From Antarctobacter heliothermus (lineage in GTDB: Bacteria > Pseudomonadota > Alphaproteobacteria > Rhodobacterales > Rhodobacteraceae), in contig NZ_FZON01000006.1 in the NCBI RefSeq assembly GCF_900188425.1, forward strand, positions 1 to 64,000: a stretch of DNA of 64,000 bases, given 5' to 3'. The notes below the pieces were generated by a model that worked only from the letters and a program-made list of their open reading frames with translations, had not been told where the DNA came from and searched no databases. Each line of letters opens with the position of its first letter. The first letter of the stretch is position 1. Below are positions 48,294 to 57,288 of the stretch, in pieces. Position numbers and translations under genes: made by a program.

Positions 48294-50372
48294 ATGCCCG
48301 CCGCCACACTGCCCTCCAACCTGCCGGAAGAAGACCAGCTCTTTCGCCTCCTGCGTCAGCTTGACCGCGCGCCAGAGGCCTCGCAGCGGGTGACGGCAGG
48401 GGCATTGGGCATCTCGCTGGGGCGGCTCAACACCTACCTGCGCGTCGCCTCGGACGCAGGTCTCGTCAAGATCACCGAACGGTCCGGCCCCGACCGGCGT
48501 CAACGCTTTGCCTATGCGCTGACCCCCTATGGCAACGATGAAAAGACCCGGCTGGCCGACACCTTCCTCGCCCGCAAATTCGCCGAATACGATGCGCTTC
48601 ATGCCGAATTGACCGGCACCGCAAGCGGTCTGATCCCCTTGAAGTACAGGAGCAAACTTATGCAAAACAATCTCGCCCCCATTCAGGAGCTGTATGTCTC
48701 GTATGACAGCGCGCAAAAGCTCAAGGTCGAAGCAGCTGACCTGACCAGCCACGACTTGACCCCGCGCCAGATCTGCGATCTGGAACTGCTGATGAATGGC
48801 GGCTTCAACCCGCTCAAGGGCTTCCTGTCCGAAGAGGATTACAACGGCGTCGTGGAAAACATGCGCCTGGCCGACGGCACGCTGTGGCCGATGCCGATCA
48901 CCCTTGACGTCAATCAGGCCTTTGCCGACACCGTCGAAATCGGTCAGGACATTGCCCTGCGTGACCAAGAGGGCGTGATCCTGGGCACCATGACCGTCAC
49001 CGACAAATATGTGCCGAACAAATCGCGTGAGGCCGAAAAGGTCTTTGGCGCCGACGATCTGGCCCACCCGGCGGTCAACTACCTGCACCACACCGCAGGC
49101 GAAGTGTACCTCGGCGGCCCGGTGACCGGCATCCAGCAGCCCGTCCACTATGATTTCCGCGCCCGCCGCGACACCCCCAACGAGTTGCGCGCCTATTTCC
49201 GCAAGCTGGGCTGGCGCAAGGTCGTCGCCTTCCAAACCCGCAACCCGCTGCACCGCGCGCATCAGGAACTGACCTTCCGCGCCGCGAAAGAGGCACAGGC
49301 CAACCTGCTGATCCACCCCGTTGTCGGCATGACCAAACCGGGCGATGTCGATCACTTTACCCGCGTGCGCTGCTACGAGGCGGTGCTGGACAAATACCCG
49401 GCCTCGACCACAACCATGTCGCTGCTGCCGCTGGCGATGCGCATGGCGGGCCCGCGTGAGGCGGTCTGGCACGGCCTGATCCGCAAGAACCACGGCTGCA
49501 CCCACATCATCGTTGGCCGCGACCACGCAGGCCCCGGCAAGAACTCTGCCGGTGAGGATTTCTATGGCCCCTACGATGCACAGGACCTCTTCCGCACCCA
49601 TCAGGAAGAAATGGGCATCGAAATGGTCGACTTCAAACACATGGTCTATGTGCAGGAACGCGCACAGTACGAACCCGCCGATGAGATCGCCGACAAGGAC
49701 GATGTCACGATCCTGAACATCTCGGGCACCGAACTGCGCCGCCGTCTGGCCGAAGGTCTGGAAATCCCCGAGTGGTTCTCCTTTCCCGAGGTGGTCACCG
49801 AACTGCGCAAGACCAAGCCGCCGCGCTCCAACCAAGGCTTTACCGTCTTCTTCACCGGCCTGTCCGGCTCGGGCAAGTCGACAATCGCCAACGCCCTGAT
49901 GGTCAAGCTGATGGAAATGGGCGGTCGCCCGGTCACGCTGCTGGACGGGGACGTGGTGCGCAAACACCTGTCGTCGGAACTGGGGTTCTCGAAAGAGCAC
50001 CGCGACCTGAACATCAAGCGGATCGGCTATGTCGCCTCCGAGATCACCAAGAACGGCGGCATCGCGATCTGCGCGCCCATCGCGCCCTACACCGCGACCC
50101 GCCGCGCCGTGCGCGAGATGATCGAACAGTACGGCGCCTTTACCGAGGTCCACGTCGCCACCTCGCTGGAGGAATGTGAACGCCGTGACCGCAAGGGCCT
50201 GTACAAGCTGGCGCGCGAAGGCAAGATCAAGGAATTCACCGGCATCTCTGACCCGTATGAGGCGCCCGTGAACGCAGAACTGATCGTCGAGACAGAGAAT
50301 GTCGACGTCGACAACTGCGCTCATCAGGTGATCCTGAAGCTGGAGTCGATGGGCTTGATCGCCGCGCAATAA
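48294..50372 (+). CDS. Winged-helix regulator fused to ATP sulfurylase and APS kinase
   Basis: 692 residues in one uninterrupted frame. Residues about 13-108 match the EPS-associated MarR-type winged helix (SQRVTAGALGISLGRLNTYL, AYALTPYGNDEKTRLADTFL, ARKFAEYDALHAEL). From M123 (ATG 48660, preceded by ACAGGAG) it is a normal bifunctional Sat-CysC: ATP sulfurylase motifs TRNPLHRAH at 315-323 and GRDHAGPG at 408-415; APS kinase P-loop GLSGSGKS at 522-529 and DGD at 551-553. Makes APS then PAPS. The upstream start has only a weak ribosome-binding site, so a 570-residue enzyme from the internal ATG is likely as well. Confidence 0.9.
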   Translation: MPAATLPSNLPEEDQLFRLLRQLDRAPEASQRVTAGALGISLGRLNTYLRVASDAGLVKITERSGPDRRQRFAYALTPYGNDEKTRLADTFLARKFAEYDALHAELTGTASGLIPLKYRSKLMQNNLAPIQELYVSYDSAQKLKVEAADLTSHDLTPRQICDLELLMNGGFNPLKGFLSEEDYNGVVENMRLADGTLWPMPITLDVNQAFADTVEIGQDIALRDQEGVILGTMTVTDKYVPNKSREAEKVFGADDLAHPAVNYLHHTAGEVYLGGPVTGIQQPVHYDFRARRDTPNELRAYFRKLGWRKVVAFQTRNPLHRAHQELTFRAAKEAQANLLIHPVVGMTKPGDVDHFTRVRCYEAVLDKYPASTTTMSLLPLAMRMAGPREAVWHGLIRKNHGCTHIIVGRDHAGPGKNSAGEDFYGPYDAQDLFRTHQEEMGIEMVDFKHMVYVQERAQYEPADEIADKDDVTILNISGTELRRRLAEGLEIPEWFSFPEVVTELRKTKPPRSNQGFTVFFTGLSGSGKSTIANALMVKLMEMGGRPVTLLDGDVVRKHLSSELGFSKEHRDLNIKRIGYVASEITKNGGIAICAPIAPYTATRRAVREMIEQYGAFTEVHVATSLEECERRDRKGLYKLAREGKIKEFTGISDPYEAPVNAELIVETENVDVDNCAHQVILKLESMGLIAAQ

Positions 50373-50392
50373 GCGAACCATCACGATAAACG

Positions 50393-50422
50393 AAAGGCCG
50401 GGCGCTCTGCCCGGCCTTTTTT
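50393..50422 (+). terminator. Sat-CysC intrinsic terminator
   Basis: Perfect 11-bp stem AAAGGCCGGGC / GCCCGGCCTTT, loop GCTCT, followed by further T. Lies 20 bp after the stop codon. Strong Rho-independent terminator. Confidence 0.95.
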
Positions 50423-50577
50423 CGTGCGCGACAGTACCCGGCCCTTGACCACTTGTGCAGGCGGTTGATTCGCAACGGGCTACAGCCCCCGGTCTCGACT
50501 CAATCGCCTGGCGGCGCTACGCTTGGCGCCATACCCGTTTCCGTCAGCCCGCAATCGGTCTGGCGGTCAATCGCGAC

Positions 50578-51726
50578 ATGAGAGTCCGGGGGGTCACATT
50601 GCACAAACTCTGCCTCGTCCTTTTGTTTTTCGGACTTGCCACCCCGGTCCTGGCCGAGCGCGAAGTGCATGTTATTGCCGTTGGCCGGGGCCACCAGACT
50701 GCCGATTACTATGCCCTGCCAGAGGCGCGCGTGCGGGTGGATCGTCCGGGTCAGGACGTCAGCCTTGTGTTGCTCGACGATGGCATCTTGCACTGGAAGA
50801 TCGAAACAACAGCCGGGACCATCATCAGCGAAATTGTCCGAAGCGGCCCATCCCCGAAAGACAGCAAGGTGTCCCTGTCCGGGATTCCCATGATCGGGGT
50901 GCAGGTCACGGGCCTGCCACTGGTTTTCCGCCCCTCGGGGCGCAAGTTTCGCGGGCTGATCGGCGCTGTGACGGACAGGTTCGGAACAGACCGCATCAGC
51001 AGCTTTCAGGCCGCGCACAAGGCAAACCAGACCTCGCTACGGGTTGATCGCGTCGACACGACTACTGCCGGTCTTGCGCGGGACTACCTGTCGCAATTCT
51101 CGCGGGCCTACGACGATCTTTCGCCAGACATCCGCGACTGGATCGAAACAGGCGGCGGCGACAGGCCGTTTGCCGTGGCTTTCGATGCGGGCGGGGTCAT
51201 CCTGACGGGACCAACCGGCGACCGGCGATTTCCGGTGACACCGGATGTCCCCGGGATACTTTTGCCGGTTACGGGCGTATATGATCCCGCCACACAGATG
51301 ATCTACTGCATCACGATCGGTGCCGAAGGCTTCCTGTACTCCGTCGATGTGCGGACTGGACACTGGGCCGTTGTGACCAGTCTGGACGAATATGACGCGG
51401 CGGGGCTGCTCTATGATGCGGACAATCGCCAACTGGTTCTGACCGGCGCGTTTTCCCGACCGGGCGACATCAGGCTTTTCGGATTGGACGGCGGCCGCTC
51501 TTCGGTCTTTATTCCGACCACGGGGTTTCCCGGACTGACCGACCTGTTCGACTATGGCAACGAACACGGGCCGCCACTGACTCCGCTCGTTTTCAGTGAC
51601 GGCTGGCTGCTGCTCGAAGCGCGTGCAGGCAATGACAGCGCGGACCCGGCCAACGCGCAGCATCGTCTCTACGCAGTGCAAATCGCAACCGGCGAGGTCC
51701 GTTTGCTGCGCTTTGGCCCCCGCTGA
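50578..51726 (+). CDS. Secreted hypothetical protein
   Basis: 382 residues from ATG 50578; a TTG at 50599 would shorten it to the same signal peptide (LHKLCLVLLFFGLATPVLA, cut before EREVHV). The mature protein is beta-rich with no TM: repeated segments such as VYDPATQMIYCITIGAEGFL, YSVDVRTGHWAVVTSLDEYD and YAVQIATGEVRLLRF look like beta-propeller or lectin-like blades. No known catalytic motif seen. Function unknown; probably periplasmic. It ends 15 bp before the convergent HExxH gene. Confidence 0.75.
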   Translation: MRVRGVTLHKLCLVLLFFGLATPVLAEREVHVIAVGRGHQTADYYALPEARVRVDRPGQDVSLVLLDDGILHWKIETTAGTIISEIVRSGPSPKDSKVSLSGIPMIGVQVTGLPLVFRPSGRKFRGLIGAVTDRFGTDRISSFQAAHKANQTSLRVDRVDTTTAGLARDYLSQFSRAYDDLSPDIRDWIETGGGDRPFAVAFDAGGVILTGPTGDRRFPVTPDVPGILLPVTGVYDPATQMIYCITIGAEGFLYSVDVRTGHWAVVTSLDEYDAAGLLYDADNRQLVLTGAFSRPGDIRLFGLDGGRSSVFIPTTGFPGLTDLFDYGNEHGPPLTPLVFSDGWLLLEARAGNDSADPANAQHRLYAVQIATGEVRLLRFGPR

Positions 51727-51741
51727 GAGCGCCGCCCGCGC

Positions 51742-52962
51742 TTACCCGCGTACCCGCGCGCCGTGGCCCGGCCGGGTCGGCCCGAACGATTTGGCGCGCA
51801 GCACATCCGACCCGTAAGGCGCCTCCGCGCGGGCGAATTTCACCAGCTTGGTCAAATCGTGGCGCATGTCCTCGAACAGGTCTTCGAAGTCATCCAGCCG
51901 CATGTCGTACACCGCTTCGAACGCGGCATCCCAATCGTCCTCTTCGCCCACCGCGCGCCAGAAGGCGACCATGTGATCCTCGCCAAAGCGCAACGCCAGC
52001 AGCGCCACCGCAAGGTTCGAGGCAGAGTATTCCGCATCGCTGCGCACCGATTGCTTCTTGCGAATGAAATCCAGCGGGATCGGGTCCTCGGCATCGCGCG
52101 ACCGCAGCGACACCAGCATCGGCACCGACACCTCCCGCGTGGGGCCTGCGCGCGACTTGATCTGCGCCAGATAGGCGCTGCCCTCGACCATCCAGGACGG
52201 CCCCATGGGGCGACGCCCGTACCCGTCAAAGGGCACCTTGTCATAGCTCATCTCGCGCTGAACATGGTGCATGTATTCATGCAGCATCACATACTGATAG
52301 CGCCCCTGCCAGATCTCGTATGAGGTGACGCTGGCCTGATCGCCCGACGGCATGCACAGCGCGATGCGGTTGCGATAGGCGCTGCCCATCACCCGCTCGA
52401 CCCCGACGCATAGATCCTCTGCCGTCTCTTCCGCCGCCGCGGGCGACAGATCGTCGATCCCCGGCACCGACAGGCGCAACAGGTCTTCCAGATCATCGCG
52501 GCCAAAGGCCACGATCAGCACCGGCTTGCTGGCCGTGGCAATGCCGAAATCCTGCGCAAAGGTCTGGCGCGCCTCCTCATATGAGCGTTCGATATAGCCA
52601 CGGATCTCCGGCGTGATGCTGTCCTTGGTCAGGATCAGCGGTGGCTCTGCCGAGGGCATGACCTCTGCCGCCTGCGGGGAAAACGACCCGATCTCACGGC
52701 ACCAGCCGACCGCCGCGCGCTCGGAAAACTCCGGCAGCGCGTCAAACACCGCATGGGCCGCGTCGCCCTCCAGCCGCTGCACAAATTCCGCCACCGCGCG
52801 GCGCGTCTGCACCCCGGTGACGCCATCCGCCTCGCCCGGGTCCAGGCCCAGCCGCGCCAATTGCTGCTGCACGCAGGTCACATGGGTGTCAGAGGCCTGC
52901 GCGGCCCCCGCAGTCGCCCCCAGACACAGGGTCAGCGCTGAAATCAATCGTGTGATCGTCAT
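51742..52962 (-). CDS. Secreted HExxH metallopeptidase-like protein with PG-binding-like domain (1 of 2)
   Basis: 406 residues from ATG 52962 with signal peptide MTITRLISALTLCLGATAGA. Residues about 28-62 resemble a PG_binding_1 helix pair (LARLGLDPGEADGVTGVQTR). HEYMHHVQRE at 228-237 gives a HExxH zinc site and WMVEGSAYL (E260) the likely third ligand, as in peptidase-MA-like gluzincins. Cys30, 88, 185 and 203 may form disulfides. Tandem paralogue of the next gene. Substrate unknown. Confidence 0.75.
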   Translation of the reverse strand: MTITRLISALTLCLGATAGAAQASDTHVTCVQQQLARLGLDPGEADGVTGVQTRRAVAEFVQRLEGDAAHAVFDALPEFSERAAVGWCREIGSFSPQAAEVMPSAEPPLILTKDSITPEIRGYIERSYEEARQTFAQDFGIATASKPVLIVAFGRDDLEDLLRLSVPGIDDLSPAAAEETAEDLCVGVERVMGSAYRNRIALCMPSGDQASVTSYEIWQGRYQYVMLHEYMHHVQREMSYDKVPFDGYGRRPMGPSWMVEGSAYLAQIKSRAGPTREVSVPMLVSLRSRDAEDPIPLDFIRKKQSVRSDAEYSASNLAVALLALRFGEDHMVAFWRAVGEEDDWDAAFEAVYDMRLDDFEDLFEDMRHDLTKLVKFARAEAPYGSDVLRAKSFGPTRPGHGARVRG

Positions 52963-53051
52963 GGGTTTGGTCCCCCGATGCAATATGGCACCAAACCTAA
53001 GAACAGATCCCGAATCGGGCAAGTCAGGGGAATCGTACCCTGCACCGTCCT

Positions 53052-54257
53052 TCACTGCTCCAGTTCCGCTTCCGTCAACGGGCGGTGCGCAAGGATCTGA
53101 TCGCCGTTCATATCCCGGTCCGCCAGGAACTCGCGCTGCGCCATCTTGTCGTCGCGCAGCGTGACATACAGCGCCTCGAACGCCTCGACCGTCATGCCAT
53201 AGACCTGCTCAAAGGCGGTGAACCAATTGTCGGTCTCTCCCACGACACGCCAATACCGGAACAGCGTCTCTTCGCCATACCGCTCCACCAGCATCGCCAC
53301 ACCATAGGCCGACACGTCATAGGCCGCCGCCTCGCGCACCTCGCCCGCCAGCCGGATCTGGCGCAGGGTCAGATCCGACCCCGCCGCCAGCGTGCGCATC
53401 GCGTGCAATCCGGGCACAAACCGCCCGTATCTCTCCTCCATAAAGGCCTGCTCGATCACCTGCGCCGACCCCTCGACCATCCAGGCAGGGCCCATGCGCG
53501 GCCGCACACTGTCCGGGTCGTTGACCCAGCGCGGCACCTTGTCGAAACTCAACTCGCGCTGAACATTGTGGACCACCTCATGCGTCATCGTGACCGACAG
53601 CACCATCCGGTACAACTCGCCCAGCGCCGGGGTCCGCAACGCCAGCGTGGTGCCGCAAAACGACAACCCATCGCGTGAGGCGCTGGCCCCCAAACCAAAC
53701 TCGGTCTCACAATCGCGCCGCCCCCGCGCCCGCACATCGGCCCAGGCCTGCAACTCCATCGTGCCCGCCTCTTGCACCAACCGCTGCCAGGCGTCGGCAT
53801 TGGTGGCGACGATGATCTTGACCTGACTGGCGACCTGCACGCCATAGCGGCGATACAGAAACGCTTCCGCCTCCAGAAAGGCGGTCATGACATGGTCGGC
53901 AATCTCGGGATGCACATCCGGCCCGACAAAAATCTGCGGCGGCGTGGCCGAGGGCATCAGCGGCGCCGCAACTGGCGCGCTCAACCCGATCTCGCGGCAC
54001 CAGCCAACGGAACTGCGGGCGTCAAACCCCGGCAAGGCGTCAAAAACCCCGCGCCGCGCCACGTCCAACGAATCCACATAGGCACGCAAGGCCGCGCGGG
54101 TGCGCGGCCCGCTCACCCCGTCCACCGGCCCCGGTTCCTGGCCCAGCGCCACCAACTGCCCCTGCACACAGGCCACATGCACGTCACGCGCCTCGGCCCG
54201 CAACGCGGGCAGCAACAGGCACAGAACCGCCAATGCGGCCGCTCCCCATCGTGGCAT
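53052..54257 (-). CDS. Secreted HExxH metallopeptidase-like protein with PG-binding-like domain (2 of 2)
   Basis: 401 residues from ATG 54257, signal peptide MPRWGAAALAVLCLLLPALR. Same layout as its neighbour: PG-binding-like segment (LVALGQEPGPVDGVSGPRTR), the shared block FDALPGFDARSSVGWCREIG, HEVVHNVQREL at 226-236 (HExxH) and WMVEGSAQV with E262. The two proteins differ widely outside these blocks, so the duplication is old. 89 bp separate the genes. Confidence 0.75.
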   Translation of the reverse strand: MPRWGAAALAVLCLLLPALRAEARDVHVACVQGQLVALGQEPGPVDGVSGPRTRAALRAYVDSLDVARRGVFDALPGFDARSSVGWCREIGLSAPVAAPLMPSATPPQIFVGPDVHPEIADHVMTAFLEAEAFLYRRYGVQVASQVKIIVATNADAWQRLVQEAGTMELQAWADVRARGRRDCETEFGLGASASRDGLSFCGTTLALRTPALGELYRMVLSVTMTHEVVHNVQRELSFDKVPRWVNDPDSVRPRMGPAWMVEGSAQVIEQAFMEERYGRFVPGLHAMRTLAAGSDLTLRQIRLAGEVREAAAYDVSAYGVAMLVERYGEETLFRYWRVVGETDNWFTAFEQVYGMTVEAFEALYVTLRDDKMAQREFLADRDMNGDQILAHRPLTEAELEQ

Positions 54258-54493
54258 CCCGGACTCCAATCTGCTGACTGCAATCCACCCAGTGACGCCC
54301 AGCGGCGTGCAATCTGTCAAGACCGCGCCACGCACCCCGCCACGGGCCCGGACCCAAACCCTTGGGGCATCGGGATTCTTGGCAGGATGAAATTGCGCGG
54401 AACATTTGAAGACGGCAGCACGGATCACATCCAGCGCCCGCTTGCCACCTCAGCGGCCTGCGATGATTCCGCCCCCCATGGCCACCGCCCCGG

Positions 54494-54556
54494 TTTCTTC
54501 TGGCCAAAAATATCCCGGGGGGAGACGACCGCAGGGAGACGGGGGGCAGGCCCCCC
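54494..54556 (-). repeat. Dispersed 3' element, copy D
   Basis: On the minus strand, 7 nt after the DUF1150 stop: hairpin GGGGGG-CCTG-CCCCCC at 54556-54541, then a tail with CCCCGGGATATTTTTGGCCA and GAAGAAA ending at 54494. Confidence 0.75.
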
Positions 54557-54563
54557 TACACCC

Positions 54564-54791
54564 TCAGTGAACCGTCACCGGCGCCAGATCGTTCTGCCGC
54601 GCCAGCACAAAGGCCAAAGAGCGGTCCTTGACCAGCGCCAGCCGCTCACCATCGGCGCGGTGCACCGCATACAGCGTATCCTGCCCGGCCACTTGCTCGC
54701 GCAGTTCATCCGGCAGATCGGCGGTTTTCACCGGGCGCACATAAACGGTCTTGCCTGCGACCAGCTTGTCAAAATCATACTTGGCATGCAT
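54564..54791 (-). CDS. DUF1150 family protein
   Basis: 75 residues from ATG 54791, chosen because GGGTGAG lies 5 bp upstream; a GTG at 54800 overlapping the hsp20 stop (GTGA) is the alternative. Contains KTVYVRPVKTADLPDELREQ and LALVKDRSLAFVLARQNDLA, conserved in alphaproteobacteria next to small heat-shock genes. Function unknown; co-transcribed with hsp20. Confidence 0.9.
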   Translation of the reverse strand: MHAKYDFDKLVAGKTVYVRPVKTADLPDELREQVAGQDTLYAVHRADGERLALVKDRSLAFVLARQNDLAPVTVH

Positions 54792-54796
54792 AGAAC

Positions 54797-55207
54797 TCAC
54801 CCTTTTCTTATGCTGATCGTTTGCACCACGGTCTCTGGCCGCGTCATCGTCAGATCGACGTGCAGCAGCCCGTTTTCCATGACCGCCTCGCCCACCTCGA
54901 CGCCCTCGGCCAGCACGAAAGAGCGCTGGAACTGGCGCGCGGCGATTCCGCGATGCAGGAAAATCCGTTCGGACCCGTCATCGACCTGGCGACCGCGAAT
55001 GACCAGTTGCCGGTCCTCCACGGTGATCGACAGATCGTCTTCGCAAAATCCGGCCACGGCCAGGGTGATGCGATACGAATGGTCCGAGGTCTGCTCGATA
55101 TTGAACGGAGGATAGCCCTCGCTGGTCTTCGCCGTGCGTTCCAGCAGGCGCTCCAGCTGTTCAAAGCCAAGCATGTGGGGATAGGATCCCAGGGTCAGTT
55201 TGCTCAT
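54797..55207 (-). CDS. Hsp20-family small heat-shock protein
   Basis: 136 residues from ATG 55207 with AAAGGACG upstream. Alpha-crystallin domain with YPPFNIEQTSDHSYRITLAV, AGFCEDDLSITVEDRQLVIRG, the IAARQFQRSFVLAEGVEV block (FxRxFxLP type) and a C-terminal part lacking the full IxI tail (QTISIRKG). Prevents aggregation of unfolded proteins under heat. Regulated probably by a sigma32 promoter and an RNA thermometer (see next entries). Confidence 0.95.
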   Translation of the reverse strand: MSKLTLGSYPHMLGFEQLERLLERTAKTSEGYPPFNIEQTSDHSYRITLAVAGFCEDDLSITVEDRQLVIRGRQVDDGSERIFLHRGIAARQFQRSFVLAEGVEVGEAVMENGLLHVDLTMTRPETVVQTISIRKG

Positions 55208-55265
55208 CGACACGTCCTTTGCACAAGCGACCGTCACGCCCGGCCCCACGATAGGCAGCCGCGCC
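55208..55265 (-). ncRNA. ROSE-like RNA thermometer in the hsp20 leader (candidate)
   Basis: In the minus-strand leader, TCGCT at 55230-55226 matches the ROSE motif UYGCU and faces AGGA of the ribosome-binding site at 55218-55215, separated by TGTGCAA. This is the pairing, with an unusual G-G contact, that defines ROSE thermometers before alphaproteobacterial hsp20 genes. The inferred leader is only about 58 nt, shorter than many ROSE elements. Confidence 0.5.
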
Positions 55266-55271
55266 CCTGAA

Positions 55272-55300
55272 ATATGGGCACCCGGCCCAAAACGCGCAAG
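55272..55300 (-). promoter_or_regulatory. Sigma32 (RpoH)-type promoter of hsp20
   Basis: On the minus strand: -35 CTTGCG (55300-55295), 17 bp, then -10 CCATAT (55277-55272). This fits the alphaproteobacterial RpoH pattern CTTG-N17/18-CCATnT closely and places the start near 55265. Confidence 0.65.
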
Positions 55301-55365
55301 GGGCTTTGCGCAAAGCATTCGAACAGCTATCGTGTGGGTCGGACGACCGACAGGGGAATTGGCAC

Positions 55366-55590
55366 ATGAACGCGCCCACCGATATCTCGATGAAAAACGA
55401 CGACGTCCTGCGGGTCGAGCTTGAGGTGTTCCGCCGCGAGCACCGTGATCTCGACGACGCCATCCGCGCACTGCAACAGACCGGCACCGCCGACCAGCTG
55501 ACCCTGCAACGGCTGAAAAAGAAAAAGCTCAAGCTCAAGGACAAGATCGCCATCATCGAGGACCGGCTGTTGCCGGACATCATCGCCTGA
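55366..55590 (+). CDS. YdcH family protein (DUF465)
   Basis: 74 residues from ATG 55366 (ATG 55390 is possible). Contains the family core VFRREHRDLDDAIRALQQTG and LQRLKKKKLKLKDKIAIIED, predicted coiled coil. Function unknown, widespread in alpha- and gammaproteobacteria. Divergent from hsp20. Confidence 0.9.
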   Translation: MNAPTDISMKNDDVLRVELEVFRREHRDLDDAIRALQQTGTADQLTLQRLKKKKLKLKDKIAIIEDRLLPDIIA

Positions 55591-55677
55591 ACGCCCCGGA
55601 TCGCTCACCCCGGGCCGACCCCATTGCACCCCCCTCCGCATCCCGTATAACGCAATCTTCCCAACGCGGAGGCACAG

Positions 55678-56166
55678 ATGGACAGCCCCAAGGTCGGCAT
55701 CATCATGGGCAGTCAGTCGGACTGGCCCACAATGGTCGAGGCCGCCGATGTTCTCGACGAACTCGGCGTCGCCTATGAAACACGCATCGTCTCGGCCCAC
55801 CGCACCCCGGACAGGCTCTGGGACTACGGCAAGACCGCCGTCGACCGCGGCCTTCAGGTGATCATCGCAGGCGCTGGCGGTGCCGCGCACCTGCCCGGCA
55901 TGATGGCGTCCAAGACCCGTGTGCCGGTGGTCGGCGTCCCGGTCCAGACCCGCGCCCTCAGCGGCGTCGACAGCCTCTACTCCATCCTCCAGATGCCGCG
56001 CGGCTACCCGGTCGCCACCATGGCCATCGGCGCAGCAGGCGCCAAAAACGCAGGCCTCATGGCCGCCGGTATCCTCGCCCTGCAGGATTCCGCGCTGGCC
56101 TCCCGCCTTGACCAGTGGCGCGCAGACCTCTCGGCCTCCATCGCCGAGGAACCAACCCGCGACTGA
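55678..56166 (+). CDS. purE: N5-carboxyaminoimidazole ribonucleotide mutase
   Basis: 162 residues. [20 protein letters not shown] with the catalytic Ser/His region, [12 protein letters not shown] and [18 protein letters not shown] are the PurE signatures. Moves CO2 in purine ring synthesis, class I PurE acting with PurK. GCGGAGGCACAG before the ATG. 25 bp ahead of purK. Confidence 0.98.
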   Translation: MDSPKVGIIMGSQSDWPTMVEAADVLDELGVAYETRIVSAHRTPDRLWDYGKTAVDRGLQVIIAGAGGAAHLPGMMASKTRVPVVGVPVQTRALSGVDSLYSILQMPRGYPVATMAIGAAGAKNAGLMAAGILALQDSALASRLDQWRADLSASIAEEPTRD

Positions 56167-56191
56167 CCTTGTCCCAAACGCAGGTACACCC

Positions 56192-57265
56192 ATGACCGCC
56201 CCCCTCCCCCCCGGCAGCACCATCGGAATCCTTGGCGGCGGTCAGCTTGGCCGCATGCTCTCGGTCGCCGCCAGCCGCCTCGGCTTCAAGACCTGCATCT
56301 TCGAGCCGGGCGCCGATTGCCCCGCCTCCCACGTCGCCAACCACCACCTCCAGGCCGGTTACGACGACACCAAGGCGCTGGAACACTTCGCAAATTCCGT
56401 CGACACCATCACCTATGAGTTCGAAAACATCCCGACGACAGCACTCGACATCCTCGAAACCCTCCGCCCCATCCACCCGGGCCGCGAGGCGTTGCGCATC
56501 AGCCAGGACCGCCTGACCGAAAAGACCTTCCTGCAAGACATCGGCCTGCACATCGCCCCCTTCGCCGCCGTGACCGACGCCGACAGCCTGACCCGCGCCA
56601 TCGCCACCATCGGCACCCCCTCGATCCTGAAAACCCGCCGCTTCGGCTATGACGGCAAGGGGCAAAGCCGCCTGACCTCCCCCGCCGACGCCGAAAAAGC
56701 CCTCGCCGATCTCCAAGGCGCCCCGGCCGTGCTCGAAGGGTTCATAGACTTCACCGCCGAAATCTCGGTCATCGCCGCGCGCAGCCATGATGGCCGCGTC
56801 GCCGCCTTCGACCCAGGCCAGAACGTCCATCAGGACGGCATCCTGCGCACCACGACGGTGCCCGCGCCGCTGCCCAACAGCACCCTCACCGACGCGGTGC
56901 TGACCGCAGGCCGCATCCTGAACGCGCTCGACTATGTCGGCGTCCTCGGCGTGGAATTCTTCGTCACCCCCGGCGGGCTGCTCATCAACGAAATCGCCCC
57001 CCGCGTGCACAATTCTGGCCACTGGACGCAAAACGGCTGCATGATCGACCAGTTCGAACAACACATCCGCGCCGTCGCGGGCTGGCCGCTGGGCGATGGC
57101 AGCCGCCACAGCGCCATCCGCATGGAAAACCTGATCGGCGATGACATGGACCGCGTCTCCTCCCTCGCCGCCGACCCCACCTGCGCCCTGCACCTCTATG
57201 GCAAGGCAGACACCAAACCGGGACGCAAGATGGGCCACGCCAACTTCCTCACCCCGCAGACCTGA
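56192..57265 (+). CDS. purK: N5-carboxyaminoimidazole ribonucleotide synthase
   Basis: 357 residues from ATG 56192. ATP-grasp enzyme making N5-CAIR from AIR, bicarbonate and ATP. IGILGGGQLGRMLSVAASRL at the N-terminus, TYEFENIP, the ATP-grasp loop KTRRFGYDGKGQ, VEFFVTPGGLLINEIAPRVH and NSGHWT are present. Functions with purE just upstream. Confidence 0.98.
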   Translation: MTAPLPPGSTIGILGGGQLGRMLSVAASRLGFKTCIFEPGADCPASHVANHHLQAGYDDTKALEHFANSVDTITYEFENIPTTALDILETLRPIHPGREALRISQDRLTEKTFLQDIGLHIAPFAAVTDADSLTRAIATIGTPSILKTRRFGYDGKGQSRLTSPADAEKALADLQGAPAVLEGFIDFTAEISVIAARSHDGRVAAFDPGQNVHQDGILRTTTVPAPLPNSTLTDAVLTAGRILNALDYVGVLGVEFFVTPGGLLINEIAPRVHNSGHWTQNGCMIDQFEQHIRAVAGWPLGDGSRHSAIRMENLIGDDMDRVSSLAADPTCALHLYGKADTKPGRKMGHANFLTPQT

Positions 57266-57288
57266 CCCCCGCAGATCTGCCCCCACGC

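Noticed and set aside
48189-50384. 731-codon minus-strand frame across the Sat-CysC gene
   Set aside because: Antisense shadow; the plus strand carries all conserved motifs.
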